In this document: piece after piece, positions 28,603-36,581 of the stretch
Layout of the letters: each line of letters opens with the position of its first letter
Position numbering within the stretch: position 1 is the first letter of the stretch
NCBI GenBank assembly: GCA_002632355.1
Contig: NSJJ01000012.1
Coordinates: 1 to 64,000 of the forward strand
Reading direction: 5' to 3'
DNA length: 64,000 nt
Origin: Sulfuricella denitrificans
GTDB lineage: Bacteria > Pseudomonadota > Gammaproteobacteria > Burkholderiales > Sulfuricellaceae
Notes under the pieces: generated by a model
The model's database searches: none
What the model was told of the DNA's origin: nothing
Seen by the model: the letters and a program-made list of their open reading frames with translations, nothing else
Translations under genes and position numbers: made by a program

Positions 28603-29054
28603 TTCAGGCCAAGCAACCTCGCCACCTTTCTCAGCGGCGTGTCCGCGCACCAGGCGTAAAGCGCATCGTAAATCACCATGCCGTGCCTGAGCATTTCGTG
28701 GTCGTCTTCGAAGTTGAGCGACAAGCCCTTCGAGATCGCCAGCAGTCCGGCGGCTTCTTTCGCGAGTTCCGGACAGCTGGTATCGGCCGCACGCACGATG
28801 CGGGCAAGCTTGTCCAGCGCAGGGTCTCTGAGTTGATATCGGACGACGAAGGCATCGAAGCTGCACTCCGGGCCATGATGACCCAGCTCCACTCCGGGAA
28901 CATCGTAAGGCGTGGCACCGGCTTCACGGGCTACTTTCATGACCTCGCCGCCGGGCACATAAAGAAACTCGGGCGCATCGTCGATAAAGCGTGCGATCAG
29001 CCAGGGGCAGGCGATGCGATCGATCTTGGGGCGCTCGCGCGTGACCCATTTCAC
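28599..29054 (-). CDS. Stand-alone ChrB C-terminal domain protein
   Basis: A 151-residue protein corresponding only to the C-terminal half of ChrB: WVTRERPKIDRIACPWLIARFIDD, then GVELGHHGPECSFDAFVVRY, and LVPLRKV-like helices at the end. It lacks the N-terminal DNA-binding half found in the full-length ChrB encoded at 30722-31696. The start GTG 29054 overlaps the rhodanese stop (GTGA). In chromate operons such lone domains are annotated as chromate resistance proteins; conserved Cys, His, Asp and Glu suggest chromate or metal sensing. The function is inferred. Confidence 0.85.
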   Translation of the reverse strand: MKWVTRERPKIDRIACPWLIARFIDDAPEFLYVPGGEVMKVAREAGATPYDVPGVELGHHGPECSFDAFVVRYQLRDPALDKLARIVRAADTSCPELAKEAAGLLAISKGLSLNFEDDHEMLRHGMVIYDALYAWCADTPLRKVARLLGLK

Positions 29055-29365
29055 CTGGAGCTTACCTCGCCGCCAGCGACCTTCCAGCCCTCGATGCCAC
29101 CCTCGATGAAGCGGGCCCTCAGCCCCCTGGCCTGCAGTGCGTCGACCACGCTGTTGGATACCGAGCCGCCGCGCACGCAATAAAGAACGATATCACTCTC
29201 CTTCGGCAGTTCATCGGCCCATTCCGTCAGTTTCTCAGGATCTTTCCAGCTGGCGCCTGCAAGTTGCTCGGTTGATGCGTCGCGGTCGCTGCCGCGACGC
29301 ACATCGAGAATGAGTTTCCCGGCTTTTTCAGCTTGCAGAATTTCAGGTTTGATCGTGCGTTCCAT
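29051..29365 (-). CDS. Rhodanese-like sulfurtransferase domain protein
   Basis: A 104-residue single rhodanese domain with active-site loop YCVRGGSVS, where Cys63 would carry a persulfide, and the CH2-like ILDVRRGSDRDAS near residue 20. GAGGAAATAAC precedes the ATG. It lies between chrA and the ChrB C-terminal-domain gene, coupled to the latter by a GTGA overlap, so it belongs to the chromate operon. A role in thiol-linked chromate reduction or repair is plausible but only inferred. The loop is CVRGGS, not the CRxGxR of thiosulfate sulfurtransferases. Confidence 0.88.
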   Translation of the reverse strand: MERTIKPEILQAEKAGKLILDVRRGSDRDASTEQLAGASWKDPEKLTEWADELPKESDIVLYCVRGGSVSNSVVDALQARGLRARFIEGGIEGWKVAGGEVSSR

Positions 29366-29374
29366 GTTATTTCC

Positions 29375-30721
29375 TCAAATCGCAAAGGTATAAATCAGTC
29401 CCAGCGCCGCGCAGGCACCAATCACGCGCATGATGTCCTGCTTGTATTTCCATAGCGCAATAAAGGCGGCGATGGAAATCAGGGCGTAGAACCATTCGAA
29501 GCTGCCGCTGAATGGCGCGGCTTCGGTCGCTCTGGGCCATAGCACATGCCAGCCGAAGAAGATGGCGAGGTTCAGAATCACCCCCACTACGGCAGCAGTA
29601 ATGCCGGTCAGCGGTGCAGTGAACTTGAGATCTCCATGGGTGGATTCCACCAGCGGCGCGCCTGCCAGAATGAACAGGAAGGACGGCAGAAAAGTAAAGA
29701 AAGTGGCCACGCTGGCACCGGCGAAACCGGCCAGAAACAGGGCATCCGGGCCAAAAATCTGTTTTGTCCACGCGCCCACGAAGCCGACGAAGGAAACCAC
29801 CATGATCAGCGGCCCCGGCGTGGTTTCGCCCAGAGCCAGGCCGTCGATCATCTGGGTGCCCGTGAGCCAGTGGTAATGCTCGACACCGCCCTGATAGACG
29901 TAAGGCAGGACGGCATACGCGCCACCAAAGGTGACCAGCGCGGCCTTGGTGAAGAACTCGCCCATGTCGCGCAGGGTCGGCTCGGTCAGCAGCAGCATCG
30001 CAGCACCCCACAACACCAGGCAGGACAGCAGCAACACGGCCAGCCGGGCCGCGCTGAATTTGACGTGATCCGGAGGCGGCGTGTCGTCGTCGATCAGCGC
30101 CGGGCCATATTGCTTGTTGCTTGCACCATGGCCGCCGCCCACCCTGAATTTCTCCGGCATGAGCTTGCCGCCGATGAAGCCCAGCAGCCCCGCCCCCAGC
30201 ACGATGTAGGGAAACGGGATTTTCAGCGCGAAGATGGCGATGAAGGAAAGTGCGGCCATCGCCCACAACAGATTGTTCTTCAGGGCGCGCGATCCGATGC
30301 GCCAGGCAGCGAATACCACGATGGCCACCACCGCGGGCTTGATGCCGTTGAACACGCCCTGGACAAATTTCACGTCGCCAAACGCCATATATACATAAGT
30401 CAATCCCGCCAGGATAAACAGCGAGGGCAGCACAAACAGCGTCCCGGCGACGATGCCACCCCAGGTACGGTGCAGCAGCCAACCGATATAGATGGCCAGT
30501 TGCTGGGCCTCCGGCCCCGGCAACACCATGCAGAAATTGAGCGCATGCAGGAAGCGCCGTTCGGATATCCAGCGTTTTTTCTCCACCAGTTCCTGATGCA
30601 TGATGGATATCTGCCCTGCGGGGCCGCCGAAACTGATGAACCCGAGTTTCAGCCAGTATTTGAATGCCTCTCCGAACGATACCGGCGCAGGATGAGACAG
30701 ATTTTCATTATTTTCAGACAT
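29375..30721 (-). CDS. chrA: Chromate efflux transporter ChrA
   Basis: A 448-residue CHR-family transporter of the long, two-domain type that expels chromate. Both homologous halves are visible. The N-terminal half has LGFISFGGPAGQISIMH and MVLPGPEAQQLAIYIG; the C-terminal half has TFGGAYAVLPYVYQGG and ALGETTPGPLIMVVSFVGF. The FGGP and PGP motifs are the signature of the family. About ten hydrophobic segments. It follows chrB with no spacer (the TAA of chrB is directly before ATG 30721) and is followed by the rhodanese gene after 9 bases. Confidence 0.95.
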   Translation of the reverse strand: MSENNENLSHPAPVSFGEAFKYWLKLGFISFGGPAGQISIMHQELVEKKRWISERRFLHALNFCMVLPGPEAQQLAIYIGWLLHRTWGGIVAGTLFVLPSLFILAGLTYVYMAFGDVKFVQGVFNGIKPAVVAIVVFAAWRIGSRALKNNLLWAMAALSFIAIFALKIPFPYIVLGAGLLGFIGGKLMPEKFRVGGGHGASNKQYGPALIDDDTPPPDHVKFSAARLAVLLLSCLVLWGAAMLLLTEPTLRDMGEFFTKAALVTFGGAYAVLPYVYQGGVEHYHWLTGTQMIDGLALGETTPGPLIMVVSFVGFVGAWTKQIFGPDALFLAGFAGASVATFFTFLPSFLFILAGAPLVESTHGDLKFTAPLTGITAAVVGVILNLAIFFGWHVLWPRATEAAPFSGSFEWFYALISIAAFIALWKYKQDIMRVIGACAALGLIYTFAI

Positions 30722-31696
30722 TTACTTTCCTTCTTTTTCGTAAACCGCATATAAATCATCAAAAATCTTCGCGGCCTCCGCCAGCAGGGCCTCGTCATCC
30801 ACGCATCGCTGTCTGACTCCTCCCAGCAGCATTTCGATACCGGCAGCTTCCGCAACCGGGAAACCGCCCACATCCAGGTTATGTACCAGCGCCGCAAGCT
30901 TCTCCAAAGCGGGGTTCTTTTCCAGTGCAAAACTTGCCAGCAACACCTCGAAAGTCACCCGATTGCCGACATGGGTAAACTCGGCTCCGTCAAAATCGAA
31001 ACCCAAAGCCTCCGCAGGGCAATCGTCGGGTTTTTCCAGCCACAGGAAACGGGCTTCGCGATCAACAAAACGGAGGATCAGCCAGGCACTTGCCATACGA
31101 TCGACCCAGAGATGCTTTCGCGTTGCCCAAAGACGTTGCTGGTACTCATTCAAAACTCGCCGTGTCACCTCCCCCTCTCCCGATTGAGGCTCGCCAGCGG
31201 CGAGGCTGGCAAAAAATGCCGCCTCAGCCTGTGCCAGCATGGCATCGGCTTCGACCTTGCCTTCGCTCGAAAAATAATCCAGCGCCACCAATGTCTCGAA
31301 ATCCCGAGATAAAACCTTAAGCTGCCGTCTTCCGGCCGCTACATCCAGCGATCCAAGTGCAGCCATGAATTCCCCGATGCGCTCCATCAGCCTGAGATAC
31401 TCATTTCTCCGGTCGAACAAACCCTGAAAATCGGTCCTTTCCTCCACAGAGGGATTGGCCACATTCAGCAGATAAGCATTGCCGCCTCCCTGCTTGATTT
31501 CCTCCGCGTGCATACGCAACGCCTGGCGCAATCCACGTCCTGCTGGCAGTAAATACACGCCATCGCGCAGCACGGCGCATCCAAGCGCCTTTGTCGCGCG
31601 CCAGATTCGCATGCGCAAGGTTGCATTGGATGCAGGCAGGCTAACAACGAGCACCAGCCATTTGTCTGCGCTATAAGAAGAGGGCTTCAAGATCAT
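30722..31696 (-). CDS. chrB: Chromate resistance regulator ChrB
   Basis: A 324-residue full-length ChrB. The N-terminal half (to about 170) begins LVLVVSLPASNATLRMRIWRATKALGCAVLRDGVYLLP, the conserved DNA-binding part that acts as a chromate-responsive repressor in Ochrobactrum tritici. The C-terminal half (about 180-320) matches the ChrB_C domain (LWVDRMASAWLILRFVDREARFLWL). ATG 31696 has GGGAG at proper spacing; the preceding TTG is less likely. It is first in the operon chrB-chrA-rhodanese-ChrB_C-MFS, and its own promoter overlaps a 24-bp palindrome, consistent with autoregulation. Confidence 0.93.
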   Translation of the reverse strand: MILKPSSYSADKWLVLVVSLPASNATLRMRIWRATKALGCAVLRDGVYLLPAGRGLRQALRMHAEEIKQGGGNAYLLNVANPSVEERTDFQGLFDRRNEYLRLMERIGEFMAALGSLDVAAGRRQLKVLSRDFETLVALDYFSSEGKVEADAMLAQAEAAFFASLAAGEPQSGEGEVTRRVLNEYQQRLWATRKHLWVDRMASAWLILRFVDREARFLWLEKPDDCPAEALGFDFDGAEFTHVGNRVTFEVLLASFALEKNPALEKLAALVHNLDVGGFPVAEAAGIEMLLGGVRQRCVDDEALLAEAAKIFDDLYAVYEKEGK

Positions 31697-31718
31697 CAAT
31701 CTCCCGAATAACTATATT

Positions 31719-31742
31719 ATTGTTACATATAATTGTAACAAT
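31719..31742. promoter_or_regulatory. 24-bp palindrome, probable ChrB operator
   Basis: Arms ATTGTTACA (31719-31727) and TGTAACAAT (31734-31742) are perfect reverse complements around TATAAT. On the minus strand the repeat is followed closely by TATAGT, and TTACAA within the repeat stands 16 bases before it, so the palindrome overlaps a candidate promoter for chrB, whose start codon is 23 bases downstream. It is also upstream of the divergent SulP gene at 31883. Repression by ChrB is inferred from the position and the family. Confidence 0.65.
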
Positions 31743-31882
31743 ATGAACAGTAATGAATAATAAACTATTTCATTCAAGGCATAAGTCCCTGTAAAATCAG
31801 CGCCCATATAAAACATTAGTAAATACTAATTTTATCGCTATTAATATTTAGCCTATTTCTAAAAACATATTTAGGAACACTC

Positions 31883-33673
31883 TTGGAAAACTGCCCCTCC
31901 TGCAAACTCTGGCTCTTTCGTGTTTTTCCCTTCCTGCGCTGGTGGCCGATGGTCAACCGTAGTTCGGCCAAATCAGACCTGATCGCCGGTATCACCGGCG
32001 CCATGATCGTGCTGCCGCAGGGTGTAGCCTTTGCCACCATTGCAGGCATGCCCCCCGAATACGGACTTTACGCCGCCATGGTGCCGGCTATCATTGCTGC
32101 TCTGTTCGGCTCCAGCTGGCACCTGGTGTCAGGTCCTACCACTGCAATTTCAATTGCAGTGTTTGCTGCAGTAAGCAATCTGGCGCCACCGGGTTCACCG
32201 CAGTTTGTCAGCATGGTATTGACACTGACCTTTCTCACCGGCCTGTTTCAGCTCATTCTCGGATTGGCGCGCATGGGCGTACTGGTCAACTTCATTTCCC
32301 ATACGGTGGTGATCGGCTTTACCGCCGGTGCGGCATTGCTAATTGCCGCGAGTCAGGTGAAAAGTTTTTTTGGCATTGCAATCGAGCGGGGATCGCATTT
32401 CCACGTCGTAATCGAGCAGCTTTTTCTGCAAATTGGCAACCTCAACCCCTATGTCACGTCTGTCGGCGTGGTCACATTGGCAACGGGGATCCTGTCCAAA
32501 AAATTCATTCCCAAATTTCCCTATATGATCGTCGCTATGGTGGCCGGCAGTATTGTGGCCTACCTCATCAACATGGAATTCGGCGCAGAGGTCACAAAGA
32601 TCAAGACGGTGGGTGCACTGCCTTCTCATTTGCCGCCACTTTCCCTGCCTGACTTTTCCTATGGCACGATTCACAAGGTCATTTTCCCGGCGCTGGTGGT
32701 CACCATGCTTGCGTTGACAGAAGCCGTGTCCATTAGCCGTGCCATTGCCACAAGGTCGGAGCAGCGCATCGACGGCAACCAGGAGTTCATCGGCCAGGGA
32801 CTGGCCAACCTGATCGGCAGCTTCTTCTCCGGTTATGCTTCCGCTGGCTCTTTCAACCGCAGCGGCGTCAACTATGCCTCAGGTGCACAAACACCGCTTG
32901 CAACAGTTTACGCCTCGATTTTCCTGGTACTGATACTGCTGCTGGTCGCCCCGCTCGCCTCATATCTCCCGAATGCTGCCATGGCGGGCATTCTGTTCCT
33001 GGTCGCGTGGGGTCTGATCGATTTTCATCACATCGCCGCCATCGGGAAGACCAGCAAAGCCGAGACCGTGGTGTTGTGGGTAACCTTGCTAGGCACTCTG
33101 GTTGATCTGGAGAAAGGCATTTTCTTCGGTATTCTGCTTTCGCTCACCCTTTACCTCTATCGCGTCTCCCGCCCCGCAATCAACCCAGAGGTGCCGGCAA
33201 AAGAGGAAGGCGCTTACCACCTCATGGATGCCCACGGCCATCACGAATGCCCGCAATTCCGCATCGTGCGCATCAACGGCTCGATTTTCTTCGGTGCTGT
33301 CGATCATATACAGAACAGTCTGCTGCAAATCGACGAAGCCAATCCGGACCAGAAAACGGTGATGATCGTTGCCAGCGGCATCAATTTTATCGATGTGGCA
33401 GGCGCGGAAATGCTGGCCCAGGAAGCACGCCGCCGTCGCAAATTGGGTGGTGGTCTGTATTTCTACCGCTGCAAGGATTCCATCAAAAAATTCCTGCGCA
33501 AGTCCGACAAACTGGATGACATCGGCGAGGGTGGATTTTTTCCTGCCATGTCGAACTGGATTCATCCGATTTATGACACGCTTAACCCCGAAATCTGCCG
33601 TACCTGCAAGTACCGCATTTTCAGTGAATGTCACAAACGCCTGCCGGGCGGCGAATTGAGAACCGAACCATGA
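31883..33673 (+). CDS. SulP family anion transporter 1 with STAS domain, probable bicarbonate transporter
   Basis: A 596-residue SLC26/SulP transporter. Core signatures are ITGAMIVLPQGVAFATIAGMPPEYGLYAAMVPAIIAALFGSS cut across helices 1-3, and FSGYASAGSFNRSGVNYASGA near helix 10. A STAS domain follows (about residues 455-560, VRINGSIFFGAV, VIVASGINFIDVAGAEML). The extreme C-terminus carries CRTCKYRIFSECH, a Cys-rich tail not usual for SulP. Start TTG 31883 has AGGA 7 bases before it. The stop overlaps the carbonic anhydrase ATG (ATGA), which argues for bicarbonate as substrate. Sulfate is the alternative, since chromate genes lie next door. Confidence 0.88.
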   Translation: MENCPSCKLWLFRVFPFLRWWPMVNRSSAKSDLIAGITGAMIVLPQGVAFATIAGMPPEYGLYAAMVPAIIAALFGSSWHLVSGPTTAISIAVFAAVSNLAPPGSPQFVSMVLTLTFLTGLFQLILGLARMGVLVNFISHTVVIGFTAGAALLIAASQVKSFFGIAIERGSHFHVVIEQLFLQIGNLNPYVTSVGVVTLATGILSKKFIPKFPYMIVAMVAGSIVAYLINMEFGAEVTKIKTVGALPSHLPPLSLPDFSYGTIHKVIFPALVVTMLALTEAVSISRAIATRSEQRIDGNQEFIGQGLANLIGSFFSGYASAGSFNRSGVNYASGAQTPLATVYASIFLVLILLLVAPLASYLPNAAMAGILFLVAWGLIDFHHIAAIGKTSKAETVVLWVTLLGTLVDLEKGIFFGILLSLTLYLYRVSRPAINPEVPAKEEGAYHLMDAHGHHECPQFRIVRINGSIFFGAVDHIQNSLLQIDEANPDQKTVMIVASGINFIDVAGAEMLAQEARRRRKLGGGLYFYRCKDSIKKFLRKSDKLDDIGEGGFFPAMSNWIHPIYDTLNPEICRTCKYRIFSECHKRLPGGELRTEP

Positions 33674-34230
33674 TACGAAAAAACCCCAGTGGTGATTTGC
33701 CATTCATCCACGAATCCGCCTATGTGGACAATACGGCCATACTTTGCGGCAAGATCGTCGTCGAGGAAAACGTCTTCATCGGCCCCTATGCCGTGATCCG
33801 CGCCGATGAAGTCAATGAACTGGGCGAGATGGAAGCCATCATCATTGGCGCCAACTCCAACATTCAGGATGGCGTAGTAATTCACTCCAAGGCGGGAGGT
33901 CTGGTCAAAATTGGCGCAAACACTTCAATTGCCCACCGCTCCATCGTGCATGGTCCGTGCATCGTCGGCGAAAATGTCTTTATTGGCTTCAACTCGGTGC
34001 TTTTTGACTGCCTGGTTGGCAATGGCTCGGTAGTGCGACATAACTCAGTCGTGGAACACTGCGAAATTCCAGAGAATTTTCATATTCCTTCCACCACCAA
34101 TGTCCACTCCAACCAGGAACTGAGCAACATCACCCAGGTTTCAGCGCAAGCCAGCGACTTCTCTGAATCAGTACTGAAAGCCAATCTCGAGCTGGTCAAA
34201 GGATATAAAAAACTGCAAAACGAGTTTTGA
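33670..34230 (+). CDS. Gamma-class carbonic anhydrase
   Basis: A 186-residue left-handed beta-helix protein of the CcmM/CamH group. Hexapeptide repeats are seen throughout (ENVFIGPYAVIRA, ANSNIQDGVVI, IGANTSIAHRSIVHGPCIVGENVFIGF). The three zinc-binding histidines are present as His72, His89 and His94, the last two five apart as in Cam, so it is probably catalytic. No acidic loop between the first two ligands, as in CcmM. Interconversion of CO2 and bicarbonate would link it to the SulP transporter encoded by the overlapping gene (ATGA). It has no RuBisCO-small-subunit-like tail. Confidence 0.9.
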   Translation: MIRKNPSGDLPFIHESAYVDNTAILCGKIVVEENVFIGPYAVIRADEVNELGEMEAIIIGANSNIQDGVVIHSKAGGLVKIGANTSIAHRSIVHGPCIVGENVFIGFNSVLFDCLVGNGSVVRHNSVVEHCEIPENFHIPSTTNVHSNQELSNITQVSAQASDFSESVLKANLELVKGYKKLQNEF

Positions 34231-34406
34231 TGACCCATCAAAATTCCAAAACAGGCTGAATTTAACCTTAACTTAACCAAAAATTAACATGGCGTATGCC
34301 TTTATAAAGTGTTTTTATCCAAGTAATCCTTTCTCCCTGTTATGATTAATGGCTTTGTCAATCTGGCCCAGTCAGCCGAATAAACCGTTATTCCGGGGTA
34401 AGTAAC

Positions 34407-36521
34407 ATGAATCAAATCGCTCGTTTTTTTCCTTTCCTGAGCTGGTTTCCATCAAACCGGGAAAATATCAAAGCCGATTTGATCGCCGGCCTCACCGTTG
34501 CGCTGGTTCTCATTCCCCAATCCATGGCCTACGCCCAACTGGCTGGCCTTCCCCCTTATTACGGCCTTTATGCCTCGTTCCTGCCGGTGATGATCGCCGC
34601 CATGTGGGGTTCGTCGGCCCAGCTTGCCACCGGTCCGGTAGCTGTGGTTTCACTGCTGACCGCATCAGCCCTGGCCCCACTTGCCGCAGTCGGCTCCGAT
34701 CAATTCGTCGCGCTGGCCATTCTCCTCGCCCTGCTGGTGGGATGTATTCAACTCCTGCTCGGCCTGTTCAAGCTTGGCGTGATCGTCAACTTTCTTTCCC
34801 ACCCGGTCATTGTCGGCTTTACCAATGCTGCCGCCATCATTATCGGCCTGTCCCAGCTCAACAAGATTTTTGGCGTATCGATGGGGCGCAGTGAACACTT
34901 CATCAATGATATCTGGGGTGTAGTGCAACAGATTGGTGATACCCACATCCCGACCCTGATCATGGGTGTTGCTGCCTTTGCCATCATGTGGGGCCTGAAG
35001 AAATACCTGCCCAAGCTTCCTGGCGTACTGATTGCAGTCGCAATTACTACGGCAGTCAGCTGGGCCATCGGCTTCGAACAGAATGCCAAGGTAAAAGTCG
35101 ATCAACTGATGGACCCTGACGTTCTCGACGTAGTCGAGCGAGTCGCCCAGAGCGATGCCAGAATCGTTGCAATCAACAATCAGATCAGCACCCGTTCGAT
35201 CCGTATCAAAAAACTTGAGAAAGATCCAGGTGATAATGATCGCCTTGTTGCCGCACTGCACTACGAGATCGACCTGTTGCAGAACACGCTCAAGGATATT
35301 GAAGACGAAAACGTCAAAGCGCGGCGTACAGCGCGCAAATTCGTGCTGGAAATGGTGCCCGCCAGCGAAAGCCAGCCCGCCAGACTTTACCTGAAAAGCC
35401 GAACCCCTGATGGCGCAACATCCGATGGCCACCGCTGGCGCATCAGGAAAATCAGCAATGGTGAGCTCAAGCTCTCCGGCGGCGGGGAAGTAGTAGGCAG
35501 CATTCCATCCGGCCTGCCCCGCATGGAAGTGCCAAAACTGAACTCGGAAAGCATTATGGCCCTGCTCAGCAGCGCCCTGGTCATCTCGCTGGTTGGCTTC
35601 ATGGAAGCCATTTCCATCGCCAAGGCCATCGCCGCCAAGACCAAGCAGCGCCTCGACCCGAGCAAGGAACTGGTTGGTCAGGGTATCGCCAACATCGTCG
35701 GCAGCTTCAGCCAGGCTTTCCCGACATCCGGCTCGTTCTCGCGCTCGGCAGTCAACATGAATGCTGGCGCCAAGACCGGAATGTCTTCCGTCTTCACCGG
35801 ACTGATCGTACTGGTTACCCTGCTGTTCCTCACCCCGCTGCTGTACCACCTGCCGCAAGCGGTGCTGGCCGCAGTGATCATGATGGCGGTCATCGGACTG
35901 GTTAATTTCAAGGCCATCAAGCACGCCTGGCATGCGCACAAGCATGATGGCGCTGCTGCGATCGTCACATTTGTCGCCACCCTGGCTTTTGCGCCTCATC
36001 TCGATAATGGCATCATGATTGGTGCCGGTCTCGCCATTATTCTTTACCTCTACCGCACCATGTCCCCCCGTGTCGCCATTCTTGGCCGCTACCAGGACGG
36101 ATCCCTGCGCGACATCAGTGTGCACAAAGATCTGCCAACCGACGAAAATATCATCGTGTTGCGATTCGACGGCTCCCTATATTTCGCCAACGTACCTTTT
36201 TTTGAAGATGCCATTCTGGAAGCGGCTGCCAACAAGCCGAATGCAAAATATCTTGTGGTGGTAGGCGATGGCATCAACGAGCTCGATGCCTCTGGCGAGG
36301 AAGTCATCCACCATCTGGTGGAGCGTCTGCACGGCGTCGGCATGATTATGGTGTTCACCGGACTGAAGAAACAGGTGATCGACGTCATGCGCCATACCGG
36401 ACTGTTCGACCTGATTACACAGAACAACATCTTTGCTACCCAGGCCCAGGCCTTTGAAGCCATTTACAACTGCCTGGGTACGAACGAAGGCGCCTTCTGC
36501 CAGCTCCGCCGTCAGACATGA
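34407..36521 (+). CDS. SulP family anion transporter 2 with large cytoplasmic-type insert and STAS domain
   Basis: A 704-residue SulP protein. Helices 1-3 read IAGLTVALVLIPQSMAYAQ and LPPYYGLYASFLPVMIAAMWGSS, and the late core has FSQAFPTSGSFSRSAVNMNAGA. Between the membrane segment ending near residue 225 and that starting near 375 there is an extra stretch of about 130 residues (229-361), highly charged, with a heptad-like coiled-coil portion (about 245-310, ISTRSIRIKKLEKDPGDN) and a basic beta-like part. STAS occupies about 590-695. It precedes the DAB-like genes by 60 bases, so it is probably co-expressed with them for bicarbonate uptake. Confidence 0.87.
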   Translation: MNQIARFFPFLSWFPSNRENIKADLIAGLTVALVLIPQSMAYAQLAGLPPYYGLYASFLPVMIAAMWGSSAQLATGPVAVVSLLTASALAPLAAVGSDQFVALAILLALLVGCIQLLLGLFKLGVIVNFLSHPVIVGFTNAAAIIIGLSQLNKIFGVSMGRSEHFINDIWGVVQQIGDTHIPTLIMGVAAFAIMWGLKKYLPKLPGVLIAVAITTAVSWAIGFEQNAKVKVDQLMDPDVLDVVERVAQSDARIVAINNQISTRSIRIKKLEKDPGDNDRLVAALHYEIDLLQNTLKDIEDENVKARRTARKFVLEMVPASESQPARLYLKSRTPDGATSDGHRWRIRKISNGELKLSGGGEVVGSIPSGLPRMEVPKLNSESIMALLSSALVISLVGFMEAISIAKAIAAKTKQRLDPSKELVGQGIANIVGSFSQAFPTSGSFSRSAVNMNAGAKTGMSSVFTGLIVLVTLLFLTPLLYHLPQAVLAAVIMMAVIGLVNFKAIKHAWHAHKHDGAAAIVTFVATLAFAPHLDNGIMIGAGLAIILYLYRTMSPRVAILGRYQDGSLRDISVHKDLPTDENIIVLRFDGSLYFANVPFFEDAILEAAANKPNAKYLVVVGDGINELDASGEEVIHHLVERLHGVGMIMVFTGLKKQVIDVMRHTGLFDLITQNNIFATQAQAFEAIYNCLGTNEGAFCQLRRQT

Positions 36522-36581
36522 TTCCGGAAAATACATCAACGCCATCTCTCAAGACAGGCGGCATGGAATTCTGATACAGGT

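Noticed and set aside
28603-28866. N-terminal extension of the MFS permease into the ChrB C-terminal-domain gene
   Set aside because: The extended residues are Arg/Cys-rich out-of-frame translation of the upstream gene; GTG 28602 fits both overlap and family length.
31743-31882. AT-rich stretch before SulP 1 as a CRISPR leader or replication origin
   Set aside because: No repeat-spacer units, no DnaA-box cluster, and it is a plain intergenic promoter region.
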